The notes under the pieces are model-generated. The model did not search any database and was not told where the DNA came from. It worked only from the letters and a program-made list of their open reading frames with translations. Shown here in pieces: positions 44,463-55,045 of a stretch of DNA of 64,000 nucleotides (within the stretch, counting starts at the first letter, position 1; each line of letters begins with the position of its first letter). A program made the position numbers and the translations under genes. This DNA comes from Plectosphaerella cucumerina (lineage: Eukaryota > Ascomycota > Sordariomycetes > Glomerellales > Plectosphaerellaceae): the NCBI GenBank assembly GCA_020746995.1, contig JAGPXD010000004.1, positions 4,340,001-4,404,000 on the forward strand. Reading direction: 5' to 3'.

Positions 44463-45053
44463 ATGACAAACTCCAAATCAAAACCTATCAAAGGCCTACT
44501 CAAAGTCCTCACCAACCATGCCTTCATCTGGGTCACTTTCGGTCTGATGCTCGTAGCGAGCAGCGCGATTGCCGGTGCTGGCATAGGGTACATGTTTCTG
44601 CCCCAAAAGGACGACTCGGACGGCAGCCCTACATCAGAAACAGACGTCACGGTCAACCCCGAACTCGCCACCTATCAATGGCAGGCCATACTACACTGCC
44701 TGGCAACATATTTCGCCCTCATTCCCATGCTCTGGAAGAAGAAGAAAGATGATGAAGGATTCATCAGATGGAAATGGTCTCGGAAGAGCAGGGAGACCAA
44801 GACGAAGGAGACAATCGCCGATGTGATATTTTTCATCACTGTGCTTCTCGGCTTCCTCACCGCCATTGCCGCCCCGATCGTTCTCCAGGCCCATTACATC
44901 ATTGCCGACAGCAAAAGGCGGCGTGGGTTGGCGTCGGCATCTGCAGATGATGAATTGGTTCTCGTCCAGGCTGTGGCGACGGCTCTCAACTTTGCATCGG
45001 TCGTCTTTTCCACGGCTGCCGCCGGCCAACTGGCTGCAAAGGTCACCACTTGA
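44463..45053 (+). CDS. Hypothetical four-helix membrane protein
   Basis: A 196-residue single-exon gene. Hydrophobic segments: FGLMLVASSAIAGAGIGYMF (about 20-45), WQAILHCLATYFALIPML (about 75-93), DVIFFITVLLGFLTAIAAPI (about 120-142) and VATALNFASVVFSTAAAGQL (about 170-192). A Lys/Arg-rich loop (KKKKDDEGFIRWKWSRKSRE) joins helices 2 and 3, and another basic patch (DSKRRRG) lies between 3 and 4. The family is not recognised. The gene is tail to tail with the DUF1996 gene, 214 bp apart. Confidence 0.72.
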   Translation: MTNSKSKPIKGLLKVLTNHAFIWVTFGLMLVASSAIAGAGIGYMFLPQKDDSDGSPTSETDVTVNPELATYQWQAILHCLATYFALIPMLWKKKKDDEGFIRWKWSRKSRETKTKETIADVIFFITVLLGFLTAIAAPIVLQAHYIIADSKRRRGLASASADDELVLVQAVATALNFASVVFSTAAAGQLAAKVTT

Positions 45054-45267
45054 TCATCGCAAGGCAACATTACTCTCCGCGGCGGGTGGGATATCACTTT
45101 TTTCAGAACAGATTGGAGACGGCATAATAATCAGCATGTCTGCTATATTGTGGCAGGTGCACATTGTACACTACAACCGAGGTATGGTGGTCCAGGCCAA
45201 GGCGGCCTGGGACCGTAATATGGAACAAGAAGGTCTATGTACAACGTCTTGCATCCCATGCCCCCGC

Positions 45268-46239
45268 TCACGAACGGGCGAGACGGGACTTGGACTTCCA
45301 TCCAGCAGCATCAACAGCGCGCTTGCTCATGGCGGCGACGCTCTCGGCGTAGTCGCTGGTGCCGCGGGTGGGGTCGGCATCGGTGGCCTTGCAGTTGCCG
45401 CCGTCCTTGTAGCCGCCGAGGGCGCCGTTGACGGGGGAAAAGTCGCGCTTGGACTCGGTGGTGGCGACCATGTTCTGGGCCGACTCCTCGGTCCAGCCGT
45501 TGATGAAGTCGCCGTGGGAGCACCAGGCGGGACCGCAGGCGAGCTTGAAGGGGGAGCCGCCGGACCACCCGTCGGGGAGGACCTTGCGGAGGTCGTAGCG
45601 GATGCTGAAGCGCAGCTGGGGCATGGACTTCATGCCCTGGGGGCACCAGTTGGCGGTGCCGTATGACCTAGCCTTGTAGGCGGTCTCGAGGGTCTCGGTG
45701 TTGACGCAGCTGGGGAAGTAGAGGAGCTGCTGGAGGTGGGTGGCGCAGGTCTCGCTGGGGAAGCCGTTGGCGTCGAGCGCGCCGCCGCCGCCGCCCTCGC
45801 AGAACCACTCGGCCTTGGAGTCGGCAGGGACTTGCTCCTTGGTGGTGGCCGTGGCGTCACCGGCGACCATCTGGAGGTCTTGAGGGATGGCGACCTCGGC
45901 GGGAGACTCGCCGAGGTTGTAGTAGGCGCTGAAGCGCATGACGGGGATGGGGTCGTAGGTCTTGCCGCCATCCTTTGTGTAGAGGGGCGTGGGGATCCAG
46001 TAGACGGAGAGATCGTTGGGGTTCTCGGTGTTGGTGCAGCCCTTCTGGAGCTCGGCGCTGGTCTTTGTGCTGACGGTCACGGCATCGGAGCCGAAGAAGG
46101 AGTGGAGGTGGGACTTGTCGTACTGGCCGGGGAAGACGATGGGGTCGATGTTCTTGAGCATGAAGGGGCTGGGGGCGTTGACGATGGTGTAGGCCTGGGC
46201 GGTGCCGACGAGGGCGGCGAGGAAAAGGGGGGCAGACAT
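45268..46239 (-). CDS. Secreted DUF1996-domain protein
   Basis: A 323-residue single-exon gene with a signal peptide (MSAPLFLAALVGTAQA, then YTIV). The DUF1996 hallmarks follow directly: IDPIVFPGQYDKSHLHSFFG (the H-x-H-x-F-G motif), QKGCTNTENPNDLSVYWIPT, and a Cys-rich region (CATHLQQLLYFPSC, ANWCPQGMKS, KLACGPAWCSHGDFINGW). These extracellular fungal proteins are often predicted WSC or lectin-like partners, but the biochemical role is undefined. A TATA-like AATATATT lies about 120 bp upstream (near 46361). The start at 46239 was chosen because it places the signal peptide at the N-terminus. Confidence 0.9.
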   Translation of the reverse strand: MSAPLFLAALVGTAQAYTIVNAPSPFMLKNIDPIVFPGQYDKSHLHSFFGSDAVTVSTKTSAELQKGCTNTENPNDLSVYWIPTPLYTKDGGKTYDPIPVMRFSAYYNLGESPAEVAIPQDLQMVAGDATATTKEQVPADSKAEWFCEGGGGGALDANGFPSETCATHLQQLLYFPSCVNTETLETAYKARSYGTANWCPQGMKSMPQLRFSIRYDLRKVLPDGWSGGSPFKLACGPAWCSHGDFINGWTEESAQNMVATTESKRDFSPVNGALGGYKDGGNCKATDADPTRGTSDYAESVAAMSKRAVDAAGWKSKSRLARS

Positions 46240-47825
46240 CCTGTGTCGTTGGGAAGAAGCGAATGTGAGATGGAAGAAAAGAACGTGAGACAGACAGGTC
46301 AACCGCGAGAAAATGGATGATGAACCAGAGCAGGAGGTTGAAAGACGGGACGGCTCGAGGAATATATTGTATATTGAGGCTCAAAGTAATCGCCCCCTAG
46401 TGGGATGCCAAGACGCTGACGGCCCATTACTTCCAGCGTCGTCAGCATCAATCCCCCTGCCTGTGTCGCATTGCCGGGTATATTTCTGCGCGGCCCCTTT
46501 AATCTAGCCCCTGGGCCTAGCGCGCCGACATTCGTGGTCCGATGCGGCGACGCGATGGAGCCGCGCCCTATACCCGAAATCGACGAGCGCACGGGGCGAA
46601 ACGCCGGAGGCGACCCGCCCAGTCACCGGGGGACCGGGGGGAAGGGAATGCCTGGGCCGATGGGATCTCCCCGCAGCCTCGATACCAAGCCCGAGGCCCG
46701 GGGCTTTCGGCACGTGTGCAGCGGGCTTCGCGCCGTGTTGGGCGGAGGTGAAACATATGATCCCTGTAGCTGGGCCGGGGGTGTTGGGGCTGGACTTTTT
46801 CTCGTACTGGGGTCCCTTTGTTGTACGAGGGAGGGCGAGGGGCGAGGATGTGGAAGCGAGGTGTTGGGCCGTTGTGTGTCAACGGATCTGACGTGGGTTA
46901 GTGGGTGTTTAGCGTGTTCGTGGACGGATATGAAAGGATGATGGGCTGGCGTGGAACGGCTGAGTTGGAGGTCGAGGGATAGCAAAGGCCGATGGTGATA
47001 AGAGAGGTGTCGCTAGGCTGTTCCAGCATACAGACTCGAGATTGAGCGAATGCTAGGCCACTTTATCTGCATCTCGAGGTATTGAAACATGCCTATAGCG
47101 ACGATCAATCTCCTCAACGACGTCATTTGACAGAAAACAAATTGAAAATAGGACAGGAAGAAAACACGGCGCGAAATCGGCAAGACAGATGAGAAGTACG
47201 AAATTGACGCGAATAATGAGTAACCAGTCTTGATGATGAACCAGTCTTGGAGACGAACTGGCGGACTCAGAGTATTACTTCTCCATCAACAAGCCCCCGA
47301 AGGAGAACATGCCTCTGAAGATTGGTACCGGCAAGCCGGCCCAAGCAGCACGTTGGATGTGCTGTCTCATCACTGTCCGATTCACCACTTTCATGGTTTT
47401 CCTGAAGATTAGCTTGATCAACGATTCTCTTAGATCTCTTAGAAGGGGGGAGAAGGGACTCATATTTATACCTTTCGGCCAGGAGTCGGGCTTTCCCTTC
47501 TTGGCTTTCGAGGAGGCGCAATGTTGGGTGGGATCATGGCGTCTTGAGAGAGAATGGGCGTTGGACGAGTGGGTGATGGTGAATGATGTCAAGCCAGTTC
47601 AGCCACGATGCTACCAAGTGCATGATCGAGCGAGGCGGCGGAACCTGAAGGCGTCTGAGGTGGCTAATTGCAGCATCATTTCCATTGGACGAAGTGCAAA
47701 AGAGGCCACTGACATGCTGCCTATGATCATCCAGACCAAACGAAAGGCCTCAGTCAAGGAGATTCTCATGATTCCAGCATTGGCGGACTAAATAATGCAT
47801 GTAATTGGCAAAGTTAACAACAATT
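46240..47825. other. Intergenic region
   Basis: About 1.6 kb. It holds the DUF1996 promoter at the left. A 160-codon open frame at 47309-47791 has no recognisable motif and overlaps equally long frames on the other strand, so it is not called. Confidence 0.45.
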
Positions 47826-47897
47826 GGGCGATTGGTTTAGTGGTATAACGTCTGCTTAGCATGCTGAAGGTCGCGCGTTCGATTCGCGCATTGTCCA
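47826..47897 (+). tRNA. tRNA-Ala (anticodon AGC), intronless
   Basis: The cloverleaf can be drawn by hand. Acceptor stem GGGCGAT pairs with ATTGTCC, including the G3-U70 wobble that defines alanine tRNAs, followed by discriminator A73. The anticodon loop is TTAGCAT (AGC at positions 34-36, U33 present). The T arm is GCGCG-TTCGATT-CGCGC. One U-U mismatch is seen in the anticodon stem (29-41). A T5 tract at 47901-47905 is the RNA polymerase III terminator. The internal boxes are GGTTTAGTGGT (A) and GTTCGATTC (B). Confidence 0.94.
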
Positions 47898-48311
47898 ATA
47901 TTTTTGCTTTTGCTCCTCACAGAAGATTCACATTTTTGCCAGGGCAAAGAGTGAAGCAGCAGAACATCAGTCTTGTCAGCTTATGCTCCAATCGTGTATG
48001 AATTTGCTTGTGTAACACGACATCCTGCCGTCTGCGGTGCTGTCGGCTCTTGGGGATGATGGGTGCGGGGAGACCCACCACAGCGAACCTCGGCACGTCG
48101 ACAGCACCAGCAGCACCGTGACAGCTCCAACTCGAGCTCGACTAGCTCGGCCCACTGCCCGTCCCGAGCACGAATGCCGGCCCCTCTGGGGTTGACTTGA
48201 TCTGATTAAGATGGCGCTCCGTCCTCGGTCTGGGGTTTCGCAACTTCTCCTTGACCATCACCTCTTCCTCCAACACCCACAACCCCCACCACCACCTTAC
48301 AGACATTGACA
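47898..48311. other. Intergenic region between tRNA-Ala and the hydratase gene
   Basis: Begins with the Pol III T5 terminator. Otherwise only the CA/CT-rich leader of the hydratase gene is seen. Confidence 0.5.
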
Positions 48312-49351
48312 ATGAGCGGCCCCGGCGTCGGCTTCGAGTATCCCCGCCAGGAGGTGTCCTGGGTCAAGCGCGATGTGCTTCTGTTCGCCAACACCGTGGG
48401 CGCCACAGCCGACGAGCTTCACTTCCTCTACGTGCGCAAATCCTACCTTCTGCCCGGTTCCAGACCAATGCTAACTTCTCTGCGACTCCAGGAGCTGCAC
48501 CCCAACTTTGCCGTCTTCCCGACCTACCCCATCATCCTGAGTGCGTCCCTTGACCCTCTCCCCCGAAAGCCAACCCCGCTGACGAGTGATTCCCAGCCTT
48601 CAAGGGCGACACCCAAGAGGTCATCGACTTCTACGCCGCCCAAAAGGCCGTCCAGATCCCCGGCGTCCCCGCCTTTGACGCCCGCCGCGTCGTCGACGGC
48701 CAGCGCAAGATCGAGCTCTTCAAGCCCCTCCCCACCACCTCGGAAGGCCGCAAGTTCGAGTCCCGCACAAAGGTCCTCGGCGTCTATGACAAGGGCAAGC
48801 CCGGCACCGTCGTCGACACCCAGACCGACCTCGTCGACGTCGCCTCGGGCGAGGTCCACTCCCGCATCACCACCTCGTCCTTCTACGTCGGCCAGGGCGG
48901 CTGGGGCGGGCCTAAGGGTCCGGCCACCCCGGCCTTCAACCCTCCCGAGGGCCGCGCCCCGGACGCGACCCTCACCCACGCCACCACCCCCGAGTCCGCC
49001 CTCCTCTACCGTCTCAATGGCGACTACAACCCCCTCCACGCCACGCCCGAGCCCGGCAAGAAGATGGGCTTTGGCGGCGCCATCATGCACGGCCTCTACT
49101 CGTGGAACGCGACCGCCCACCTCATCCTCAAGGAGTTTGGCGGCAGCGATCCGGCTAATATCAAGGAGTACCAGGCTCGCTTTGCCAGTCCCGTGCTGCC
49201 GGGCGACAAGCTTGTTGTGGACGCGTGGCGGACAGGCGATGTCAAGGATGGGTGGGAGGACGTGCGCTTCCAGGTCAAGATTGAGGGCGGCAAGGTGTGC
49301 CTGAGCAACGGCCGGGCGCTGATCAAGACGGGAAGCAAGTCGAAGCTGTAG
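48312..49351 (+). CDS. MaoC-like hot-dog hydratase, peroxisomal (2-enoyl-CoA hydratase 2 type)
   Basis: Three exons: 48312-48431, 48492-48540 and 48597-49351; introns are 60 and 56 nt, giving 307 residues. The C-terminal half carries the hydratase-2 signature YRLNGDYNPLHATPEPGKKM, then GFGGAIMHGLYSW, with the catalytic Asp and His of (R)-specific enoyl-CoA hydratases. The N-terminal half (FAVFPTYPIIL, then a second hot-dog-like segment) matches the double hot-dog arrangement seen at the C-terminus of Fox2/MFE-2. Here it is a stand-alone enzyme. The protein ends in SKL, a canonical type 1 peroxisomal targeting signal, so it probably acts in peroxisomal beta-oxidation. It lies 218 bp upstream of the TBCE gene, same strand. 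Confidence 0.9.
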
Positions 49352-49569
49352 GGGTTGAAGTAGCTGCAATTGATTAGCATTTGGATTGACAGACATCCTG
49401 GGAGCACGCAGTGCCTGCCAAGTGACGACTGTTAAGGCCTGGCGGGTCACCACTGCGGGGTGCTAACAATCCACACCAGACCCGCTTCATCGTGCCTCGA
49501 CTTCACTTTCGCCTCACTTCAAGGCCCTGACGACGCACTTCCTCCCCACATTACCATTCCCCCCACGCC

Positions 49570-51517
49570 ATGGCCGACACGCATCACGTCGGCGAGCGCC
49601 TCTCCTTCGATGGCGCCCTATGCACGGTGCGATACATCGGCCCCGTCGCCGGCACCTCTGGCGCATGGCTAGGTGTCGAATGGGACGACGCCTCCCGCGG
49701 CAAGCACGATGGCCGTCACAAGGATGTCCGCTACTTCGAGTGTATGACCTCATGTCCCTGCCTGCTATACCCCTACTGACGTCTCAGGCCTCTCGCGATC
49801 ACCGGCCGCCGCGTCCTTCGTCCGCCCATCGCGCCGCGCCGATCCCCCGCAGAGCTTCATCGCCGCCCTGCATGAAAAGTACGCCACCGAGGGCATGGCC
49901 CGTCTCGACGAGCACGCCGACGCACAGCGGCGCAACCCGGAGCTGGAGATTGTCTATTTCGGCCGCAAGATGGCTGAAGAGGTTGGCTTCGACAAGATCC
50001 GTCGCCAGCTGGCACGTGTCGACGAGCTCAAGATTGTCATCCTCGACGGCATGCGCGTCGCGTGGGATGTGCAGTTTGAGGATGGCGGGCGCACCGTTGG
50101 AGAGACGAGTCCGCTGGTTACGGAGCTTGATTTGAGCAGGAATCTGTTCGAGTCTTTTGGCACGGTGGCTAGGATTTGTCGCGAGTTGCCGGAGCTGAGG
50201 AGTCTGAGGCTAAAGTAGGTGCCCGTTGGAGGAAGTTTGGGATGAAAGACTGACTGACATGCACAGTGGCAACCGGTTCCAGCTGCTTCACGAGGAGGGT
50301 GGGCTGACGGCCTGTGATCCATTTGAAAAGGTCACGGAGCTAGAGGTCGAGGAGAACCTGCTGCCATGGGAGGGCGTCGTTGAGCTGGCCTCGCACTTTA
50401 GAGCCCTCTCCAAGCTCAGCGCGAGCTTGAACCAGCTCTCCTCCATCCCGGAGACGTCACTCGGCTCTCTCACCTCGACTCTCACCGCTCTCACCCTCGA
50501 GTACAACGACTTTACCTCCCTCGCCGACCTGGCGCCCCTGAGCGCCCTCACCTCCCTCAAGAGCCTGCACCTCAAGGGCAACTCCATCAACTCCATCACC
50601 CCCTCCATCGACGTGCCGCAGCCCACCTTTGCACCATCCCTCGTCTTCCTCGATGTCTCCTACAACGCCATCGCCTCCTGGGCCTTCATCGACGCCCTCC
50701 CCAACTCCATCCCCTCCCTCTCGGCCCTCCGCATATCCCACAACCCCCTGTACGATGCCCCCGACGCCTCAGACGCACGTAGCAGAAACGCCTCGCAGGC
50801 CGCCGCCGCAGCAGCAGCCTACGCCAAGACATCAGAAGAGACATACATGACCGCCGTCGCGCGCCTCCCGGGCCTCCGCTCCCTCAACTTCTCCGCCATC
50901 ACCCCACAGGAACGCACAAACGCCGAACTATTCTACCTCTCCCGTATCGCCCGCCAACTCTCCTCCGTGCCCGAGGACGAAGAAGCCAGCGTACTCACCC
51001 AACACCCCCTCTACGCCACTCTATGCGAAGCCCACGGCGAGCCCGACATTGTCCGCCGCGACGAAGTAGACCCCAACTTCCTCGAAGCCCGCCTCGTCAA
51101 CGTCCATTTCACCTACGCCGCAGACGGCGAGCCCCGACAAGCCACAACACAGATCCCGCGCTCCTTTGACGTATACGCCGTCAAGGGCATCGCGGGGCGT
51201 CTCTTCGGCGCGCGGCCGTTGTCCCTGCGACTGGTCTGGGAAACGGGCGAGTGGGACCCTGTGGGGGCTTTGACGAGGAGCTGGGCGGGAGCAGTGATGA
51301 CGAGGAGGAGGACGGCGGCGAGGAAAGAGAGAAAAGAGAGGCGCTGGAGGCGGACCTGCGGCATGAGCAGGCGGTGGCGAGGGAGCATGGGGAACGTGTT
51401 GACCTGGCGAGGGGCGGTCAGTGGGTGAGGAGGGAGGTGGAGCTGGCGGACGGGCCGCGGCAGCTGGGCTTTTGCGTTGATGGGCTGGAGGCGGCCATCC
51501 GCGTGGAGGTGAGGTAG
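49570..51517 (+). CDS. PAC2: Tubulin-folding cofactor E, with an apparent frameshift near the 3' end
   Basis: Exons 49570-49741, 49788-50214 and 50267 onward; introns are 46 and 52 nt. The N-terminal CAP-Gly domain (about 1-75) contains YIGPVAGTSGAWLGVEWDD and the tubulin-binding GKHDG. Leucine-rich repeats follow (LDLSRNLFESF, LTLEYNDFTSL, LHLKGNSINSI, LDVSYNAIASW). The C-terminal ubiquitin-like domain starts near LSLRLVWETGEWDPVG. At the G5 run 51263-51267 the frame is lost. The frame that encodes an acidic linker (DDEEEDGGEEREKRE) and a sensible end (VELADGPRQLGFCVDGLEAA) is offset by one base and stops at 51517. One additional G would join them; without it the product ends at 51428 with an Arg-rich tail. 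This is either a base-call error or a real mutation. The protein assists alpha-tubulin folding. Symbol by yeast homology. Confidence 0.88.
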
Positions 51518-51948
51518 AAAGAAGCAGGGGCAGGCAAAGCCGTTTGGTGTTTTTGCCGGGTTGTTGGATGTTTCCCGCCAGCCTCACCCCTTTCCATCTC
51601 ATATCTCTACAACGCTGTGGATCTGTCTGCAGTTGAGTGAGGTGCATGGCAAATATGCGGCCTGCCGGGTCATGGCAGCAAGTGTGGCAAGATGCGGCAG
51701 ACTGCGGCTGGACGTGTTGTCAGTGCTTGCTGCGTTTGGAGGGCCGTTTGCAAACGCACACATAACAGGGGGTAAACAGTCGGTGTGGCTAGGGCCAGGG
51801 GCACGTCGGTATATCAGCCTGGCAGCCGGCATCCCGTCTTCCATCTGGGCGTCGTCCGTCTCTGAGGATCTTCATCGTCAGGTCCATCTACAGACCAGCC
51901 AGGTCAGCTCTTTCCACATACCGTTCTTCTTCATCTTCACTCGCCAAC
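51518..51948. other. Intergenic region
   Basis: A 431-bp spacer between the TBCE and CCCH genes, ending in a CT-rich leader. No gene seen. Confidence 0.5.
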
Positions 51949-53216
51949 ATGCCCAACGCCGCGTTCACCAAGTCTCTCAAGACAGAGCACCAGCCCAAGA
52001 AGGGCCTCCATCAGTCCTCCCACAACCCCCTCAACGAGACCTCCCGCAAGACCGTCTCCCCTGCCGACATAGTCCTCCGCCCAACGCACTTCCTCGTCCG
52101 CCCTCGCCTCTCGCCCGAGATGCCAGCCACCTGCGTCCCCTTGATCCCCATCGACCTCCTCCCCGAGCTTCTCGAACTCGCCGGCGTCCCCCGCCAGCTC
52201 AGCGCCGCCCAAGCCGCGGGCATGCACAACGTGGGCACGTACGAGCGACCGGGCGACTGCTACAAGGTCCGCATCCTGGCCATGCCGACCCCCAAGGCCC
52301 CCGCCTCCGCCCCTCCCGCCGACCCGGACGAGATGACATCGACCAGCGGCCGCAGCACCAGCGATGGCGAGGCCAGCTTTGGCGTGGACAGCACCGGCAC
52401 CGGAAGCATGTCGCAGCCTTCGAGCGACTCGGACGACAACAAGGGCGTGGCGGTCAAGGGCGGGAAGAAAAAGGCGGCAAAGGCAAAGGGACAGGCGCAG
52501 GCTCAAGCCAGCAACACCACCAAGGCCAAGGCTGCCGCCCCCAGCCCCTCGGCGGCCGAACGCATCCTCGCATCAGCCTCGACTGCATCCGCACACCACC
52601 TCGCCCCGTCCAAGAAGAACAAGAAGGAGAAGCAACAAGCCCCGAAGCCAGCGGAGCCCGCCCCCTCGACCTCAACCACTTCCTCCTCCGACATCACCCC
52701 CCGGCCTCGTCTCCTCAGGGCAACTACTGCCGCCATTACTGCCTCCACGGCAACTGCCGCTGGGGCAACACCTGCCGCTACCGCCACGAGATGCCCACGA
52801 CGCTCGAGGGCCTCCAGGCCGTCGGCCTCCGCGACTGGCCGCAGTGGTTCCTCGCCATGATGCGCATGGTGCAGGACGGCCGTATGGCCGCGCAGGTGCC
52901 CGTGCAGGTTCCCGTGCCCATGTCCTTTGCTCCGGCGCAGCATAACCCGTTCATGGGGATGATGGGCATGTCGCCGTTCGGAGGCAGTGTGCAGGGTGCG
53001 AAGACTCAGGTGCCGGCGGCGGAGAAGAAGAGACGGGAGGAGAGGCAGGTGCGTAGGGCGGAGGAGAGGATGAGGGAGTTGGAGATGGAGAGGGCGGAGG
53101 GGGAGAAGAGTGAGAGGGTGAGGGTGGCGAGGGCGAGTAAGTTGAGTGCTGCGCATGCGGTGGCAGCGAAGGCGGCGCTGGGGGAGGGGGAGGAGATGAT
53201 GCTTGTTGATGTTTAG
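51949..53216 (+). CDS. CCCH zinc-finger protein, with an apparent frameshift in the middle
   Basis: The N-terminal half (MPNAAFTKSLKTEHQPKKGL, IDLLPELLELAGVPRQLSAA, YERPGDCYKVRI) reads from ATG 51949. A Ser/Ala/Lys-rich linker follows. At the C6 run 52697-52702 the sensible frame changes by one base. Beyond it lies GNYCRHYCLHGNCRWGNTCR, then YRHEMP, a C-x8-C-x5-C-x3-H finger (near residue 260), then LQAVGLRDWPQWFLAMM and an Arg/Glu-rich coiled coil to a stop at 53216. Adding one C gives a continuous 422-residue protein (SSDIT joined to PPASSPQGNYC). An intron is less likely: no good donor lies upstream at the needed phase. Likely an RNA-binding protein. Without the extra base the product ends at 52860 and lacks the finger. 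Confidence 0.82.
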
Positions 53217-54055
53217 GGGATATGGAAGCTTTGAGTGTGGTAGATGTTTGGAATTGTGGTATTTTCTTAGGATCTTTTCTGTGATGTTTGGTGTGTGACA
53301 TGATGCCCATCGGCAGCTGATCTGCTGACACTACTTACACAATAAGACCTCGAACACCACAGAAGATGTACCAGGAAATGCAACAGAGTGGGATACTCGA
53401 GTATTTCGAGACGTTCCATCGCTGGCAGAGACGGACTTTGCGGTACATTGCCTCGTTTAATCTCCTGGGCAGAGGGCACGCTCCTTTCCAAATCCCGACC
53501 ATCTGTAAAGGTGTACCACCCCGCGATACCTAAAAGGACAAAAAGAGTCGACCACGTCATGAACATCCCCCATAACATCGGCGGCCGGCGTTTGCGCATC
53601 TCCGACGTTGCACAAATGACCCCTTCGTATCGATTACGACGGATGGGGAACACTATAACAAGACGCTAAACCCCGACCCTGCATGAAGCCAGCGGGGGAG
53701 GCGAGTCTGACAAACGGTCCAGGCGTAAAAGTGTCCGGATTTAACAATGCGATCCCGACACTACCTCCGTTCGTCGACGATGGAGCTGGGAGATGGGGTC
53801 TGGAGATGCCTTCAGGGGAAGGACACGGAAGGAGTGTATTTTGTATGAGACTTGACAATGGGGATTGTCAGTGCGAGGAAGGAGCGTTGGACCACATAAA
53901 AAGGGCCAGGCCCCGCGATTGCTACAAACATATTTCGCTCATCGGATTTCACTACTACTCAGCTTCTTCCTCCTCCTCTTCCCCTCAACACCACTCCTGA
54001 CATCACCACTTCAGCCTTCAGCCCCTCCAACCAAATCCAACTCCCCACCACCGCA
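53217..54055. other. Intergenic region / AKR promoter
   Basis: No supported gene. A TATA-like CATAAAAAGG occurs near 53896, about 160 bp before the AKR start, followed by a CT-rich leader. Confidence 0.45.
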
Positions 54056-55045
54056 ATGCCCCAGATCGCAGGAAAGACAGTCGGCCCCCATGGCTTCGGC
54101 CTCATGGGCTTCACCTGGCGCAAAGAGCCCGTCGACAACGAGACCGCCTTTGCCGCCCTCCGCGCCGCCCTCGCCGCCAACATGACCTGCTGGAACGGCG
54201 GCGAGTTCTACGGCACCCCCGAGGCGAACAGCATGACCCTCCTCCGCGCCTACCTCGACAAGTACCCCGAGGACGCCGACAAGTTCGTTCTGTCTATGAA
54301 GGGCGGCCTCACCCCCAACCTCCGCCCGGACGGCTCTCCCGAGAACATCCGCCGCTCCATCGACACGATGCTCGAGCAGCTCGGCCCGCGCAAGCAGCAC
54401 ATTGAGCTCTTCGAGTGCGCCCGCCGCGATCCCAACGTGCCTCTCGCTACCACCCTCAAGGTGATTGACGAAGAGTACGTCAAGACCGGCAAGGTCGGAG
54501 GTGTCTCTCTGTCAGAAGTCTCGGCCGACACCATTGACGAGGCCGTCGCTCTCACCACCGTGCTGGCCGTCGAGGTCGAGCTGTCCCTCTTCAACACGGA
54601 CCCTCTCGACAACGGCATCGCCGAGGCCTGCGCCCGCCACAACATCCCGCTCATCGCCTACTCGCCGCTCGGCCGCGGTCTCGCCACGGGTCAGATCAAG
54701 TCCCTCAAGGACATCCCCGAGGGCGATTTCCGCCACCACATGCCGCGATTCCAGCCCGGCGCGTTCGAGATCAACCTCCAGCTCGCAGAACAAGTCAAGA
54801 CCCTCGCCGAGAAGAAGGGATGCACGCCCGCCCAGCTGGCCCTCGGATGGGTCACCTCCCTGCAACGTCGCCCCGGCATGCCCGTCATCATCCCCATCCC
54901 GGGCGCCACCACCAAGGAGCGCGTCGAGGAGAACTCTGTCGTGGTGGAGCTGACGGACGAGGAGATGGCCGAGATTGATGCCACGCTGGCCAAGTTTGAG
55001 GTTGTCGGCGAGCGTTACCCGGCGGGAGCACCTACCAACACCTAG
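54056..55045 (+). CDS. Aldo/keto reductase, pyridoxal reductase-like (AKR8 type)
   Basis: A 329-residue single-exon TIM-barrel oxidoreductase. The motif CWNGGEFYGTPEANSMTLL carries the catalytic Tyr (about residue 52), and VLSMKGGL carries the catalytic Lys (about 82). Where most AKRs have Asp in D-x-A-x2-YG, this protein has Asn in N-G-G-E-F-YG, as in pyridoxal reductases such as S. pombe Plr1. The late motifs LIAYSPLGRGLATGQIKSL and VIIPIPGATTKERVEEN form the NADPH site. The probable reaction is NADPH-dependent reduction of pyridoxal to pyridoxine; other aldehydes are possible. Tail to tail with the dynein gene. Confidence 0.88.
   Translation: MPQIAGKTVGPHGFGLMGFTWRKEPVDNETAFAALRAALAANMTCWNGGEFYGTPEANSMTLLRAYLDKYPEDADKFVLSMKGGLTPNLRPDGSPENIRRSIDTMLEQLGPRKQHIELFECARRDPNVPLATTLKVIDEEYVKTGKVGGVSLSEVSADTIDEAVALTTVLAVEVELSLFNTDPLDNGIAEACARHNIPLIAYSPLGRGLATGQIKSLKDIPEGDFRHHMPRFQPGAFEINLQLAEQVKTLAEKKGCTPAQLALGWVTSLQRRPGMPVIIPIPGATTKERVEENSVVVELTDEEMAEIDATLAKFEVVGERYPAGAPTNT

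Noticed and set aside
47309..47791. 160-codon frame upstream of tRNA-Ala
   Set aside because: Comparable frames exist on the opposite strand over the same bases; no recognisable domain.
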